DNA of 64,000 bases from Thermohahella caldifontis (GCF_041153465.1 NZ_CP154858.1:868001-932000); one strand, 5' to 3'. Counted from the stretch's first letter, positions 1-9,357 are shown. The notes: generated by a model not told the origin, from the letters alone. Translations and numbers: made by a program.

Positions 1-2428
1 GTCGGTCACCGGGGCAAAACCACTGACGATGAGAGAGGGGTGACACGACCGTTTTCCGGGTTTCACCTTCCTTCCAGGTGGTTTTCATGGACATGCTGTC
101 CTTGCCAACGGGAATGGTGATGCCCAGCGCAGGACAGAGTTCAAGTCCGACAGCCTTGACGGTATCGAACAGCGCCTGATCTTCGCCGGGGTGACCGGCA
201 GCCGCCATCCAGTTGGCGGAGAGACGGATGTCAGAGAGCTTCCGGATGCGGGCGGAGGCCAGATTGGTAATGACTTCGCCAATGGCCATGCGTCCGGACG
301 CTGGCGCATCAATGACCGCGACAGGCGTGCGCTCACCCATGGCCATGGCTTCCCCGGTATAACTGTCATAGCCGCTGGCGGTGACGGCGGCGTCCGCCAC
401 AGGCACCTGCCAGGGACCGACCATCTGATCACGGGCAACCAGGCCGGTAATACTTCTGTCTCCGATGGTAATGAGGAAACTCTTGGATGCAACCGCCGGC
501 AAACGGAGCACTCGCTTCACAGCTTCATCAAGATCTACCGCTGTGGAATCAAACAGGTGCTTGGTAAAGGTTTGTCGCGTAAAGCTGCGGTGCATCCTGG
601 GAGGCTTGCCGAACAGAACGTTCATGGGCAGATCGACCGGCTTGTTGGCAAAATAGCCGTCGGTCAATGTCAGGTGCATGGTGTCAGTCGCCTCACCCAC
701 CACGGCATACGGACAGCGTTCGCGACGACAGATGGCGTCGAAGACGGGCAGGTCCTCTTCTGCCACGGCGAGAACGTAGCGCTCCTGGGATTCGTTGCAC
801 CAGATTTCCATGGGTGACATGCCCGGTTCGTCGTTGGGAATGTCGCGCAGTTCGAAGGTGCCCCCGCGCCCGGCATCCTTCACCAGTTCAGGCAGGGCAT
901 TGGAAAGCCCGCCAGCACCCACGTCGTGAATGAACAGAATGGGATTGGCTTCGCCCCGCTGCCAGCAGCGGTCGATCACTTCCTGACAGCGGCGCTCCAT
1001 TTCGGGATTGTCGCGCTGCACGGACGCGTAATCCAGGTCTTCCGCACTGCTGCCGCTGTCCATGGAGGAGGCTGCGCCGCCGCCAAGACCGATGAGCATG
1101 GCCGGGCCGCCAAGCACGATGAGCCTGGCGCCAACGGGCACAGTCTTTTTCTCGACATGGTGCGGCCTGATATTGCCCAGGCCTCCTGCCAGCATGATGG
1201 GCTTGTGGTAGCCGCGGACTTCTGTGCCGTTGACACCCGGCGCGGCCTGTTCATAGGTACGGAAATAGCCGCACAGATTGGGTCGCCCGAATTCGTTGTT
1301 GAATGCAGCGCCACCGATCGGCCCTTCGATCATGATATCGAGGGGCGAAACAATTCTGTCCGGCTTGCCATAAGGCTTCTCCCATGGCTGCTGAAAGCCG
1401 GGAATATTGAGGTTTGAAACGGTAAACCCTGTCAGGCCTGCCTTGGGTTTGCCGCCAATGCCCGTGGCGCCTTCATCGCGGATTTCGCCCCCCGAGCCGG
1501 TTGCTGCACCAGGGAAGGGAGAAATCGCTGTCGGGTGGTTATGTGTTTCCACCTTCATCAGGATGTGAACGGGCTCTTCCACCTCTCCGTAGATGTGATT
1601 TTCAGGATCAGGGAAGAATCGTTTCGCGACAGGCCCTTCGATGATTGCGGCATTATCCTTGTAGGCAGAAAGCACGCCCTCACCACCCTTTTCATAGGTG
1701 TTGCGGATCATCTGGAAGAGCGTCCAGGGCTGGGTTTCGCCGTCCACTTCCCAGGTCGCGTTGAAGATCTTGTGGCGACAGTGTTCGGAGTTGGCCTGAG
1801 CAAACATCATCAGTTCGACATCGGTGGGATTGCGTCCCAGGTGGCTGAACGCATCCACCAGATAGCGGATCTCATCATCCGCCAGTGCAAGGCCCCACTC
1901 CCGGTTGGCCTTTTCCAGCGCGGCCTGGCCGCCCTGCAAGACATCCACGGTCCGCAGTGGCCGCGGCTCGGCATGGGAAAAGAGCAGCTCGGCACCGCTC
2001 ATTTCATGAAATACGGCCTGGGTCATGCGGTCGTGCAGTTCGGCAGCGATAAGTGCACGCTGCTCGGCATCCGGCATGTCTTCACTCTGAATGTAATACG
2101 CGATGCCCCGCTCGATACGTTCGATATCGCCCAGTCCGCAGTTGTGGGCAATGTCCGTGGCCTTGCTGGACCACGGCGAGATGGTTCCCGGGCGCGGCAC
2201 CACGAGAAACAGTGTCCCCTCCGGGGCTTCGGCCGATTGTTCCGGCCCGTAGTGCAGCAGTTGCTTGAGTGTCTTCAGGTCTGAAGCGCTGAGCTCTTCT
2301 CTGAGCTCGACGAAGTGCATGTACTCGGCGTAGATCTGTGTGACGGCGGGTACTACTTCCTGAATCCGTGAAAGAAGAAGATCCCTGCGGAATGGTGACA
2401 GCGCGGGTGCGCCCCTGAGTTCCAGCAT
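1..2428 (-). CDS. purL: Phosphoribosylformylglycinamidine synthase, 5' part, frameshifted near window edge
   Basis: Large PurL, which makes formylglycinamidine ribonucleotide from FGAR, glutamine and ATP in purine synthesis. About 798 codons are present, starting MLELRGAPALSPFR, like E. coli PurL. The frame holds from 2428 to the GKDSMSMKTTW block (ATG at 88), also typical. The gene runs off the left edge, so the glutamine amidotransferase domain is outside. As read, the frame breaks near 31-37: after SPLS the other frame continues IVSGFAPVTD, which matches the family. A 2-base loss in the GA/CT repeat explains it. The ATG has a GAGAGG about 12 bases upstream. The gene is divergent from mltF, a pairing known in Pseudomonas-like genomes. 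Confidence 0.93.
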   Translation of the reverse strand, partial: MLELRGAPALSPFRRDLLLSRIQEVVPAVTQIYAEYMHFVELREELSASDLKTLKQLLHYGPEQSAEAPEGTLFLVVPRPGTISPWSSKATDIAHNCGLGDIERIERGIAYYIQSEDMPDAEQRALIAAELHDRMTQAVFHEMSGAELLFSHAEPRPLRTVDVLQGGQAALEKANREWGLALADDEIRYLVDAFSHLGRNPTDVELMMFAQANSEHCRHKIFNATWEVDGETQPWTLFQMIRNTYEKGGEGVLSAYKDNAAIIEGPVAKRFFPDPENHIYGEVEEPVHILMKVETHNHPTAISPFPGAATGSGGEIRDEGATGIGGKPKAGLTGFTVSNLNIPGFQQPWEKPYGKPDRIVSPLDIMIEGPIGGAAFNNEFGRPNLCGYFRTYEQAAPGVNGTEVRGYHKPIMLAGGLGNIRPHHVEKKTVPVGARLIVLGGPAMLIGLGGGAASSMDSGSSAEDLDYASVQRDNPEMERRCQEVIDRCWQRGEANPILFIHDVGAGGLSNALPELVKDAGRGGTFELRDIPNDEPGMSPMEIWCNESQERYVLAVAEEDLPVFDAICRRERCPYAVVGEATDTMHLTLTDGYFANKPVDLPMNVLFGKPPRMHRSFTRQTFTKHLFDSTAVDLDEAVKRVLRLPAVASKSFLITIGDRSITGLVARDQMVGPWQVPVADAAVTASGYDSYTGEAMAMGERTPVAVIDAPASGRMAIGEVITNLASARIRKLSDIRLSANWMAAAGHPGEDQALFDTVKAVGLELCPALGITIPVGKDSMSMKTTWKEGETRKTVVSPLSHRQWFCPGDR

Positions 2429-2470
2429 GGTGTTTAGTCGCCTCTCAGCCCCGTTGAAAAATAAGCGCGT

Positions 2471-2476
2471 ATGATA
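2471..2476 (-). promoter_or_regulatory. Possible -10 box of purL in the purL/mltF intergenic region
   Basis: Read on the minus strand this is TATCAT, 43 bases upstream of the purL ATG. No good -35 lies 16-18 bases further up, so support is weak. The rest of the intergenic region (2429-2621) is AT-rich, notably 2535-2565. I see no convincing PurR box or terminator in it. Confidence 0.3.
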
Positions 2477-2621
2477 CTCGAATCCCGGGATGCAGGCCAC
2501 ATTGACCAAAGTGGATAGTGTCAGAACGTTCAATTTTTAATCGTTTTGCAAAGTTTAGGTTGCGTGCTCGAATGACTCAGGTTAGGTTCAGGCACACAGG
2601 GACAGACTGCGTCTTATCAGG

Positions 2622-4127
2622 ATGCTGAATGAGGTTTTACGCTTGAAGGTTGTATTCAGGTTTTTTCTGGCGACACTGTTTGCCACCCTCGTCCAGGGGT
2701 GCACAGAACCTTCCCAGATGGATCTGCTGCGCAAGGAAGGCCGGCTCCACTGGGTGACGCTCAACTCGCCAACCACATATTACGAGAACCGCGACGGTGA
2801 ACCGGAGGGCCTCGAATACGAGCTGGCCAAGGGGTTTGCCGAATATCTGGGTGTGCGCCTGAATGTGATCGTCGCCGAATCGGCCGATGAAATGTTCGCA
2901 CAGCTCGACAAGGGTTATGCACACCTTGCGGGAGCGGGCATCACACAACAGGGCGCGCAGCTGAAGTCTCCCGGCTATCGCTTCGGGCCGGCTTACATGC
3001 AGGTTCAGCCCACGCTGGTTTACCGGTCCGGCTCCGAACGTCCCACGCAACCCGGTGATCTGAAGGGCAAGGTGGTCTGGCTGGATATCCACACCCCTCA
3101 TTTCGACGTCATCCGCGAAGCACTTTCCGGTGTTGAAGGACTGACCTTGGCACCGGTTGAGATGGATGACTCGGAACTGCTGAATGCACTTGACAGTGGC
3201 GATACGGAGCTGGTTGTTGTGGACTCCAACCTGTTTGAAGTCAAGCAGGCCCTCTACCCCCGTGCACGCTTTGCCTTTCACCTGACTCCGCCCATGCCGG
3301 TGAGCTGGGTATTCCCACCCAAGACCAGTGAGGAGCTGGTTCGTGCCGCAGAAAAATATTTCAAGACCATTGAAGAGAATGGCACGCTCATTCAGATGAC
3401 AGAGCGCTACTTTGGTCACCTGAAACAACTGAACTATGTGGGTGCGCGGACCTTCCTGCGTCACATCGAAAAGCGTCTGCCACGCTACGAACCGCATCTC
3501 CGGCAGGCTGCGGCAGAGTACAATCTGGACTGGCGCTTGCTGGCGGCAATCGGTTACCAGGAGTCTCATTGGCGGCCTTACGCGGTCTCTCCGACAGGCG
3601 TCAAGGGTTTCATGATGCTGACGCTGCCCACTGCCCGCGAAATGGGCATCAAGAACCGGCTCAACCCGGTGCAGAGTATCTGGGGCGGTGCGCGTTATTT
3701 TGCTTCGCTCAAGTCCAGAATCCCTGAACGCATACCGGAGCCCGACCGCACCTGGTTTGCATTGGCGGCCTACAACGTCGGGCTCGGCCATCTGGAGGAT
3801 GCCCGGGTCATCACTCAGATGCGCGGCGGCGATCCGGACAAGTGGGTCGATGTGAAGGATAGCCTGCCGTTGCTGCAGCAGAAGTCGTGGTATCGCCAGA
3901 CGCGCCATGGCTACGCCAGGGGCTGGGAACCGGTGCAGTATGTTCAGAACATCCGCCGCTATTACGATGTATTGACCTGGATGACTCAGTCGGACGAGAC
4001 GCTGACGGCGTCTGCCACACCTCTGAATCCGCTCCCCTCAGGAGAAGACACGGCCGACCGGGAGTCTGACGAGGCGTTGCCCGAGCCCTTACCCCCTACC
4101 ATGCGATGGGACATCCCCCTTCTCTAG
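2622..4127 (+). CDS. mltF: Membrane-bound lytic murein transglycosylase F
   Basis: Peptidoglycan-cleaving lytic transglycosylase of the outer membrane, periplasmic side. The N-terminus has a hydrophobic signal ending in LVQGC, a good lipobox. Residues about 40-260 look like a family-3 solute-binding domain (EGLEYELAKGFAEYLGVRL). Residues about 295-460 are the SLT domain, with the catalytic Glu in AIGYQESHW and the motifs PTGVKGFMML and LAAYNVGLGH. An in-frame TTG at 2643 has a better spaced GAGG and would give a shorter lipoprotein signal, so the start is uncertain. The 3' end overlaps recX tail to tail by 39 bases. About 500 residues is normal for the family. Confidence 0.93.
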   Translation: MLNEVLRLKVVFRFFLATLFATLVQGCTEPSQMDLLRKEGRLHWVTLNSPTTYYENRDGEPEGLEYELAKGFAEYLGVRLNVIVAESADEMFAQLDKGYAHLAGAGITQQGAQLKSPGYRFGPAYMQVQPTLVYRSGSERPTQPGDLKGKVVWLDIHTPHFDVIREALSGVEGLTLAPVEMDDSELLNALDSGDTELVVVDSNLFEVKQALYPRARFAFHLTPPMPVSWVFPPKTSEELVRAAEKYFKTIEENGTLIQMTERYFGHLKQLNYVGARTFLRHIEKRLPRYEPHLRQAAAEYNLDWRLLAAIGYQESHWRPYAVSPTGVKGFMMLTLPTAREMGIKNRLNPVQSIWGGARYFASLKSRIPERIPEPDRTWFALAAYNVGLGHLEDARVITQMRGGDPDKWVDVKDSLPLLQQKSWYRQTRHGYARGWEPVQYVQNIRRYYDVLTWMTQSDETLTASATPLNPLPSGEDTADRESDEALPEPLPPTMRWDIPLL

Positions 4128-4577
4128 GGCTTCCGCCACGTCCAGCGCGTGGTCGGCCTGATCCTGAGTAAAGCCGCGCTGAAGCAGCCGGCCACGGGCC
4201 TTCCAGCGTGCCTCTTCTGTGGACAGGTCCGGTTTCCTGCGTACGAGCCAGTCTGCTGCCGTGGCATACCAGTCTACGTCTGCGTCTTTCAGTCCGGCCC
4301 GGATGTCGGTCTCGGAAAGCCCGGCACACTTCAGTTCGTGCTCGACCCGCCTGGGCCCCCAACCCGCCGAAGCGCGGTTGCGTGCGAGCATGGCCGCATA
4401 GCGCACTTCATTCAGCCAGTTTTCGGCGACACAGTGATCCAGCACCTTGTCCAGGTCCCGAGGGTTCGTGGCATGACGGGCAAGCTTTCTCGCCAGCTCT
4501 GAACGACAGTGCTCACGGCGTGCGAGCAGGCCGAGCGCCCGTTTGAGCAGTTCTGTGGTATGCTGATCTTCATTCAT
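4089..4577 (-). CDS. recX: Regulatory protein RecX
   Basis: Modulator of RecA filament growth, 162 residues, a usual RecX length. The three-helix repeats are visible: LLARREHCRSELARKL near the start, then WLNEVRYAAMLARNRASAGWGP, then a C-terminal repeat with RWKARGRLLQRGFTQDQ. In many gammaproteobacteria recX follows recA. Here recA is not adjacent: the gene is divergent from yfbR and convergent with mltF. I see no LexA box in the short upstream region. Confidence 0.9.
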   Translation of the reverse strand: MNEDQHTTELLKRALGLLARREHCRSELARKLARHATNPRDLDKVLDHCVAENWLNEVRYAAMLARNRASAGWGPRRVEHELKCAGLSETDIRAGLKDADVDWYATAADWLVRRKPDLSTEEARWKARGRLLQRGFTQDQADHALDVAEALEKGDVPSHGRG

Positions 4578-4607
4578 GTCCTTCAGTTTACCGGAGTCTT
4601 TTTACTC

Positions 4608-5267
4608 ATGGGTAGCCGTACTTCATTGTTTTTTGCCTACCTTGAACGCTTGCGCTGGATCCGCCGGTGGGGCCTGAAACGGAATGTGGTTGAAGAAAAT
4701 GTGATGGAACATTCCTGGCAGGTGGCCACCATTGCCCACGCGCTGGCGGTGATCGGAAATGAAAAGTTCGGCATGAAGATCAACCCCGGCGAGGTGGCCA
4801 TCACGGCGCTCTACCATGATGCTTCGGAAATCATCACAGGTGACCTCCCCACGCCGGTCAAGTACCACTCCGATAGCATCCGCAACGCTTACAAGGCCAT
4901 CGAGAAAGAGGCTGAGCACGAATTGCTGCGCAAACTGCCCGACTTCATGCAGCCGGCATTTCGTCCCTATCTCCTTTCCGAGAATGTTCCGGAAGACATC
5001 GAGCGTTGCGTCAAGGCTGCAGATCTCATCAGTGCCTTTCTCAAATGTCAGCTGGAAACGCGTGCAGGCAATCATGAGTTCCAGGATGCCATGCGGGATG
5101 TGGAGCGCCGATTGCGCACCTTCGACTATCCGCCCGCCCATTACTTTCTTGCCCGGTTCGTGGATGGCTATCTGCTGACGCTGGACGAGCTGTTGCGCCA
5201 TCACGAGGCCGATACCGAAGACACCTCCGCCTCTGACACTCGGGCTATGCCATTCATTCGATTGTGA
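4608..5267 (+). CDS. yfbR: 5'-deoxynucleotidase, HD superfamily (YfbR-like)
   Basis: HD-domain phosphohydrolase close to E. coli YfbR, which removes phosphate from dNMPs. The metal-binding HD residues are visible: His in VMEHSWQV, the HD pair in LYHDASEIITGD, and Asp in KAADLISA. LPTPVKY is also a YfbR hallmark. I chose the ATG at 4608 (MGSRTSLFFAYLERL), which has a GGAG upstream and matches the family N-terminus; the open frame extends to 4509 but would run into recX. At 219 residues it is about 20 longer than E. coli YfbR, mostly at a low-complexity C-terminus. Confidence 0.92.
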   Translation: MGSRTSLFFAYLERLRWIRRWGLKRNVVEENVMEHSWQVATIAHALAVIGNEKFGMKINPGEVAITALYHDASEIITGDLPTPVKYHSDSIRNAYKAIEKEAEHELLRKLPDFMQPAFRPYLLSENVPEDIERCVKAADLISAFLKCQLETRAGNHEFQDAMRDVERRLRTFDYPPAHYFLARFVDGYLLTLDELLRHHEADTEDTSASDTRAMPFIRL

Positions 5268-5358
5268 AGGCCCTGCCACTGACGTTAAATTGGGGGTTTG
5301 TTCACGCACAATGATCGTGCAATCGCTATACTGAGTCCTGCAGGGAGACTGATTCGGG

Positions 5359-6129
5359 GTGGAAATGAGCAGGCTGGCACTGATAGTGGATGACTCGGCG
5401 ACTGCGCGCCACATGCTTGCCCGTATGCTCAGGGGGCTGGATTTCGAATGTCATTTCTCCCAGTCCGGCCAGGAGGCACTGGATCAGCTCGCGTATGAGT
5501 TGCCGGATATCATCTTTCTGGATCATCTCATGCCGGGTCTGGATGGATTTCAGACGCTGGGCGCCATCAAGCAGAATCCGCGTACCCGCCACATTCCGGT
5601 CGTCATGTACACCTCCCAGAATGCGCTCAAGTACCAGGAAGAAGCCATGGCGCTGGGCGCCGCCGGCGTCATCACCAAGCAGGTGGACAAGGAAGCACTC
5701 TACATTCTGGTGGAAAAGGTGTGTCTTGCTCAGGACATCGGACTGCAGGTCAACGCCGCTGCCCCGGACGGGACAGCGGCGGGAAGCGCCAACGAAATCC
5801 AGCCCGTTGAACCTTCGCCCGCAGCCGACAATGTTGTGCCCTTTCAGCCGAAACACCCCTCCCCGGGCGGGGCTGACAAAGCATCATCACCACGGGATTC
5901 CGAGACGTTCAGGCTGAGACAACGCCTCAACCTTCTGGAAAGCCGCGTTGCCTTTCTGCGATTGCTGGTATTTCTGCTATTATTGATTTCAGTTCTGCTC
6001 GGCATTGAAGTGCTGCAGCAGCATGAACGGCAGGTTCGCCTGACCAGCCAGATGGAGGGTCACCGCAAGGCCCTTCAGGAGCTGATTGATCTGGTGGATC
6101 CTGCCAGCAAGCCCACCCGTTCTGAATAG
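5359..6129 (+). CDS. CheY-like receiver with C-terminal membrane anchor
   Basis: Residues 1-125 are a receiver domain: acidic pair VDDS at 11-12, phospho-acceptor Asp55 in IIFLDHLMPG, and the Lys in VITKQ. After a Pro/Ala-rich linker (about 130-180) comes a single transmembrane helix, about residues 197-220, then a short Gln/Arg-rich tail. There is no DNA-binding or enzymatic output domain. It is first of three closely spaced signalling genes (9 bases to the next), so it probably works with the kinase at 7785. The start is either GTG 5359 or ATG 5365; both have purine-rich ribosome-binding sequences. The partner and process are unknown. Confidence 0.85.
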   Translation: MEMSRLALIVDDSATARHMLARMLRGLDFECHFSQSGQEALDQLAYELPDIIFLDHLMPGLDGFQTLGAIKQNPRTRHIPVVMYTSQNALKYQEEAMALGAAGVITKQVDKEALYILVEKVCLAQDIGLQVNAAAPDGTAAGSANEIQPVEPSPAADNVVPFQPKHPSPGGADKASSPRDSETFRLRQRLNLLESRVAFLRLLVFLLLLISVLLGIEVLQQHERQVRLTSQMEGHRKALQELIDLVDPASKPTRSE

Positions 6130-6138
6130 GATCGGCTC

Positions 6139-7788
6139 GTGACCAATCCGTTCTCTGTGCTGTTCAAGGCGTACCAGCGCAAGCGTTTTCTCATCATTGA
6201 TGACTTTGACAGCTTTGTGTTTTCCCTCAAGCAGATGCTGCGCCGGCTGGGCGCCGAACAACTGGACAGTGCCAGTAATGGGGAAAAGGCTCTGGATATG
6301 GCCTTGCAGCGCCACTACGATGTCGTCCTCTGCGATTACAATCTGGGTGACGGCAAGAACGGACAGCAGGTTCTCGAAGAGCTGAAACATCGCGGGCTGC
6401 TGCGCCACCAGGACATTTTCATCATGATCAGTGCCGAGGCAGCGCGGGACTGGGTTTTTGCTGCCATCGAGAATGCGCCGGATGAATATCTGACCAAGCC
6501 CATCACCCAGTCCATCCTGCAGAACCGTCTGGACCGCATTCTGACACGCAAGGAGACGCTGCGACCGATGTATGCGGCCATGGATGCGGGCGACTTCTCC
6601 AAGGCACTGATTGCCTGCGATCAGGCGCTCCCGGCACACCCGGAATACCGACCGCTACTGATCAAGACAAAGGCCTATCTCTATCAACAGGTGGGAGACC
6701 TGGCGTCTGCACGCGCGCTCTACGAAGCGGCGCTGAAGCACCGACCGGTGCAGTGGGCCAGGTTCGGCCTGGCTCGGGTGTTGGTACAGGCCGGCGAGCT
6801 GCCCAGAGCCATCGAAATCCTGCAGCTGCTTGTGGCCGAGTACCCGACCATGATTCAGGCATGGGATCTGCTAGCCGAAGCGCTGAAGGCTTCGGGTGAT
6901 TCCATGGCGGCCGAGGAGGCGCTCCGGCAGGCGGCAAATCTCTCTCCCCGGTCTGTCCAACGTCAGCAAAAACTGGCGAAACTGGCCGAGACCAATGACC
7001 ATCCGGACACGGCGATCGGGGCCAGCCAGCTGGCGCTGCGGTATGCTGAAAACAGTGTCCATGATACCCCCTCTCTGTATCTGGGACATGCACAAATCCT
7101 CTCGGGCGTGTGTGAAAGCCATCCCGATCAGCTGAACAGGCTGGGGCCGGAAATCCGCACGACATTGCAGAATTGCCGGCAGCGTTTTGGCCCGGCAGCG
7201 ATAGATCCCTTTGACGAGGCAATCATGGAGGCGCGCCTTCTGATCGCCGAAGGCAAATCGGATGAGGCCATGGAAAAGGTACAGGGCCTCAAGTCCCGCT
7301 TCTCTGCCCTGCCTTCAGGCCAGCAGAACACGGAACAGGGACTGGCACTCGGACGCTGTCTGCTGATGCTCAATGCACACAAGGAAGCCGAGGCATTTCT
7401 CTACCGGCTGGTTCAGGACCACCCCGAAGAGGCGGGGCTCCCGGCACGGGTCGAGGAGCTGCTGGATGAACCGCTCAGTCTGCAGGCACGCATGAAGGCA
7501 CGTGAGCTGAACAGCCAGGGCATTCGTTGTTATGACAAGGCGCTGTATGAGGATGCCATACGCCTGTTCACCGAGGCGGCTGAGCTGGCACCCAGGCATG
7601 TGGCACTGAACCTCAACCTGCTTCAGACCTTGCTCAGACTGGATCCTTCTCGGCGAAAACAGTATCGTGCAACGGAAGCCGCCTGTCTGGAGCGCCTGAA
7701 GGGGCTGTCGTCCCGCCACAGACAGTATCGCCGCTACCGTCACCTGCTCGGCCGGCTCGGTCCGGAAATCCCACAGGAGTCATCATGA
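6139..7788 (+). CDS. Response regulator with TPR-repeat output
   Basis: Starts with GTG. Residues 15-140 form a receiver: IIDDFD at 19-24, Asp66 in VVLCDYNLG, Lys in EYLTKPIT. The rest, about 150-530, is helical with several tetratricopeptide repeats, e.g. ALIACDQALPAHPEYRPLL, ARALYEAALKHRPVQWARFG and AIRLFTEAAELAPRHVALN. TPR arrays bind proteins, so the output is probably a protein partner rather than DNA (inference). Its stop overlaps the start of the kinase gene by 4 bases (ATGA), which suggests translational coupling. I recognise no gene symbol. Confidence 0.85.
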   Translation: MTNPFSVLFKAYQRKRFLIIDDFDSFVFSLKQMLRRLGAEQLDSASNGEKALDMALQRHYDVVLCDYNLGDGKNGQQVLEELKHRGLLRHQDIFIMISAEAARDWVFAAIENAPDEYLTKPITQSILQNRLDRILTRKETLRPMYAAMDAGDFSKALIACDQALPAHPEYRPLLIKTKAYLYQQVGDLASARALYEAALKHRPVQWARFGLARVLVQAGELPRAIEILQLLVAEYPTMIQAWDLLAEALKASGDSMAAEEALRQAANLSPRSVQRQQKLAKLAETNDHPDTAIGASQLALRYAENSVHDTPSLYLGHAQILSGVCESHPDQLNRLGPEIRTTLQNCRQRFGPAAIDPFDEAIMEARLLIAEGKSDEAMEKVQGLKSRFSALPSGQQNTEQGLALGRCLLMLNAHKEAEAFLYRLVQDHPEEAGLPARVEELLDEPLSLQARMKARELNSQGIRCYDKALYEDAIRLFTEAAELAPRHVALNLNLLQTLLRLDPSRRKQYRATEAACLERLKGLSSRHRQYRRYRHLLGRLGPEIPQESS

Positions 7789-8468
7789 GTTCATCACCGG
7801 ATTTCAATCTGATTCTGGCGTCATCCGTACACGACATGAAGAATTCCCTGACCATGTTGCTGTCATCTCTGGATGAGGTGACTCAGGCATTGTCGGAAAA
7901 GGATGATCCCATTGCGCGTCAGGTTCCTGTTCTCCAGTATGAGCTGGCGCGGGTGAACAATGATCTGGTGCAGTTGCTGGGATTGTACAAGCTGGGTGAA
8001 AACCTCCTTGTGCCCCACATGGAAGAGCATCAGATTGCGGATCTGTTTCGGGAGCTTCAGGCCCGGTACGCACCCCTGTTTGAAAACCGGAAAATCCGCT
8101 TTGAAATTCAGGCTCCGGATGATCTGTTCGGGTTCTTCGACCGGGATCTGGTCATGAATGTGCTGAACAACGCCATCACCAATGCGTTGCGATATACCTC
8201 TTCCGGGGTCTGGCTCAGCGCGCAGATGGACGGCAAGGATCTGCTCATCGAGGTCAGTGATGATGGCAAAGGCTACCCGGAATCCATGCTGGCGCAGGAT
8301 TATACCAACCTGACGGGGTTCAGCTGGGCCGAGAAATCAACCCAGCTCGGTTTGTATTTTGCCAACCGGATTGCTGCACTGCACCAGTCAGGTGACCGGT
8401 GTGGCCGGCTGGCCATCTGCAACGAGGGTGTGAATGGCGGTGGCTGTCTCAGGCTGTGGTTGCCCTAG
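7785..8468 (+). CDS. Soluble histidine kinase, short, no sensor domain
   Basis: A 227-residue kinase with an H-box at SVHDMKNSL (His16), an N-box at VLNNAITNALRY and a D/G-box at VSDDGKGYPES, so it has the HisKA-like dimer and HATPase_c parts. No transmembrane helix or input domain is visible. It is the third gene of the cluster, coupled to the receiver-TPR gene. It likely phosphorylates one or both receivers, with sensing supplied by a partner such as the TPR protein or the membrane-anchored receiver (inference). Its 3' end overlaps the next convergent gene by 4 bases. Confidence 0.85.
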   Translation: MSSSPDFNLILASSVHDMKNSLTMLLSSLDEVTQALSEKDDPIARQVPVLQYELARVNNDLVQLLGLYKLGENLLVPHMEEHQIADLFRELQARYAPLFENRKIRFEIQAPDDLFGFFDRDLVMNVLNNAITNALRYTSSGVWLSAQMDGKDLLIEVSDDGKGYPESMLAQDYTNLTGFSWAEKSTQLGLYFANRIAALHQSGDRCGRLAICNEGVNGGGCLRLWLP

Positions 8469-9199
8469 GTCCCGCAGCACTTCTTGAATTTCTTGCCACT
8501 GCCACAGGGACAGGGGTCGTTGCGGCCAACCTTGGGCAGTTCACGTGTGATGGTCACACCGGGTGAGAGGACCCGGGAAAGGCGCTGTCCGACCTCCGCA
8601 TACACCCTGAGCTCTTCCTGAATGTTCTCGCGCCCGCGGGCCAGTTGCTCACGAAACTCGTCTGCCCTGTCCGGCTGTTCACGCTCGACCGTTTCCAGCG
8701 CGTCGTCAATGTCGGCATAAATCTGCATGAAGGCCAGGATTTCATCCAGCGCTTCGGCAAATTCGCTGTAACCGTCAAGATGCTTGTGCCTGGCTGCCGC
8801 AAGTGCCTGACGCCAGTGATCCTCCAGCCACTCATCGGTCATCAGGAAGCCTTCTACCCAGGCATCAAGGTATCTGCGTTCCCAGTTATCCCAGCTGAAC
8901 ACGCAGCGTTCGGGCAACGTCCAGGTGCCTTGTTCGATGTCCTGACGAATGGAATCGTGCAAGCGGCGAACCAGCGCGACAATTTCCGGGTGAGCCTGAT
9001 CATCCCCGTTTTCACCAAAGATGACCGGCATCCACTCACCCTCCTCCGGAGGCATGGGACAGGAGGCGATGGCAAACAGGAATCCCTGAAGCTGATCCAG
9101 GTCCAGTGCATCATCATGACGCGCTTCATCCGCCAGAAAGCTTTCCAGCTTCTGAAGTTCCTCGTCCGTCAAGACCGGGTTGGTTCCGTCTGCCTGCAT
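8465..9199 (-). CDS. UPF0149 (YecA-like) protein with SEC-C zinc motif
   Basis: The N-terminal two thirds match the UPF0149/YecA/YgfB fold (LDQLQGFLFAIASCP, WVEGFLMTDEWLEDHW). The C-terminus is a SEC-C zinc-binding motif, RNDPCPCGSGKKFKKCC, as at the end of SecA. I use the ATG at 9199 (MQADGTNP) because AGAGGTCAGG lies just upstream; the open frame extends to 9268. The result is 244 residues. The biochemical role of the family is not settled. It is single, convergent with the kinase gene. Confidence 0.88.
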   Translation of the reverse strand: MQADGTNPVLTDEELQKLESFLADEARHDDALDLDQLQGFLFAIASCPMPPEEGEWMPVIFGENGDDQAHPEIVALVRRLHDSIRQDIEQGTWTLPERCVFSWDNWERRYLDAWVEGFLMTDEWLEDHWRQALAAARHKHLDGYSEFAEALDEILAFMQIYADIDDALETVEREQPDRADEFREQLARGRENIQEELRVYAEVGQRLSRVLSPGVTITRELPKVGRNDPCPCGSGKKFKKCCGT

Positions 9200-9225
9200 A
9201 CCTGACCTCTTGATTACCGGCGCGC

Positions 9226-9254
9226 AGTATAGCGGACTCTGGTGCAGGACTGAA
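9226..9254 (-). promoter_or_regulatory. Likely sigma70 promoter of the UPF0149 gene
   Basis: On the minus strand TTCAGT (9254-9249) and TATACT (9231-9226) are separated by 17 bases, and the gene's ATG begins 27 bases further on. The -10 is good and the -35 mediocre. The remaining non-coding stretch to 9357 shows GC-rich inverted bits but no clear terminator. Confidence 0.45.
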
Positions 9255-9357
9255 CCAGTGGCATTCAACAGAAGTGAGTTTCCCGTTCAGCGGGCCGATT
9301 GATGCCCGGGTGAGCAGCGGGCCGGGACCCGCCGAATTGCCGGGGGCACTGCCGTTT

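Noticed and set aside
2530..2560. PurR-like box upstream of purL
   Set aside because: Only GCAAAACG resembles a half-site of the E. coli PurR motif and no second half is in register.
5298..5332. Promoter TTGTTC...TATACT before the tethered receiver gene
   Set aside because: Spacing is 23 bases, too long for sigma70.
9269..9357. Terminator after plsC
   Set aside because: GC-rich short inverted bits but no clean stem with a T-run.
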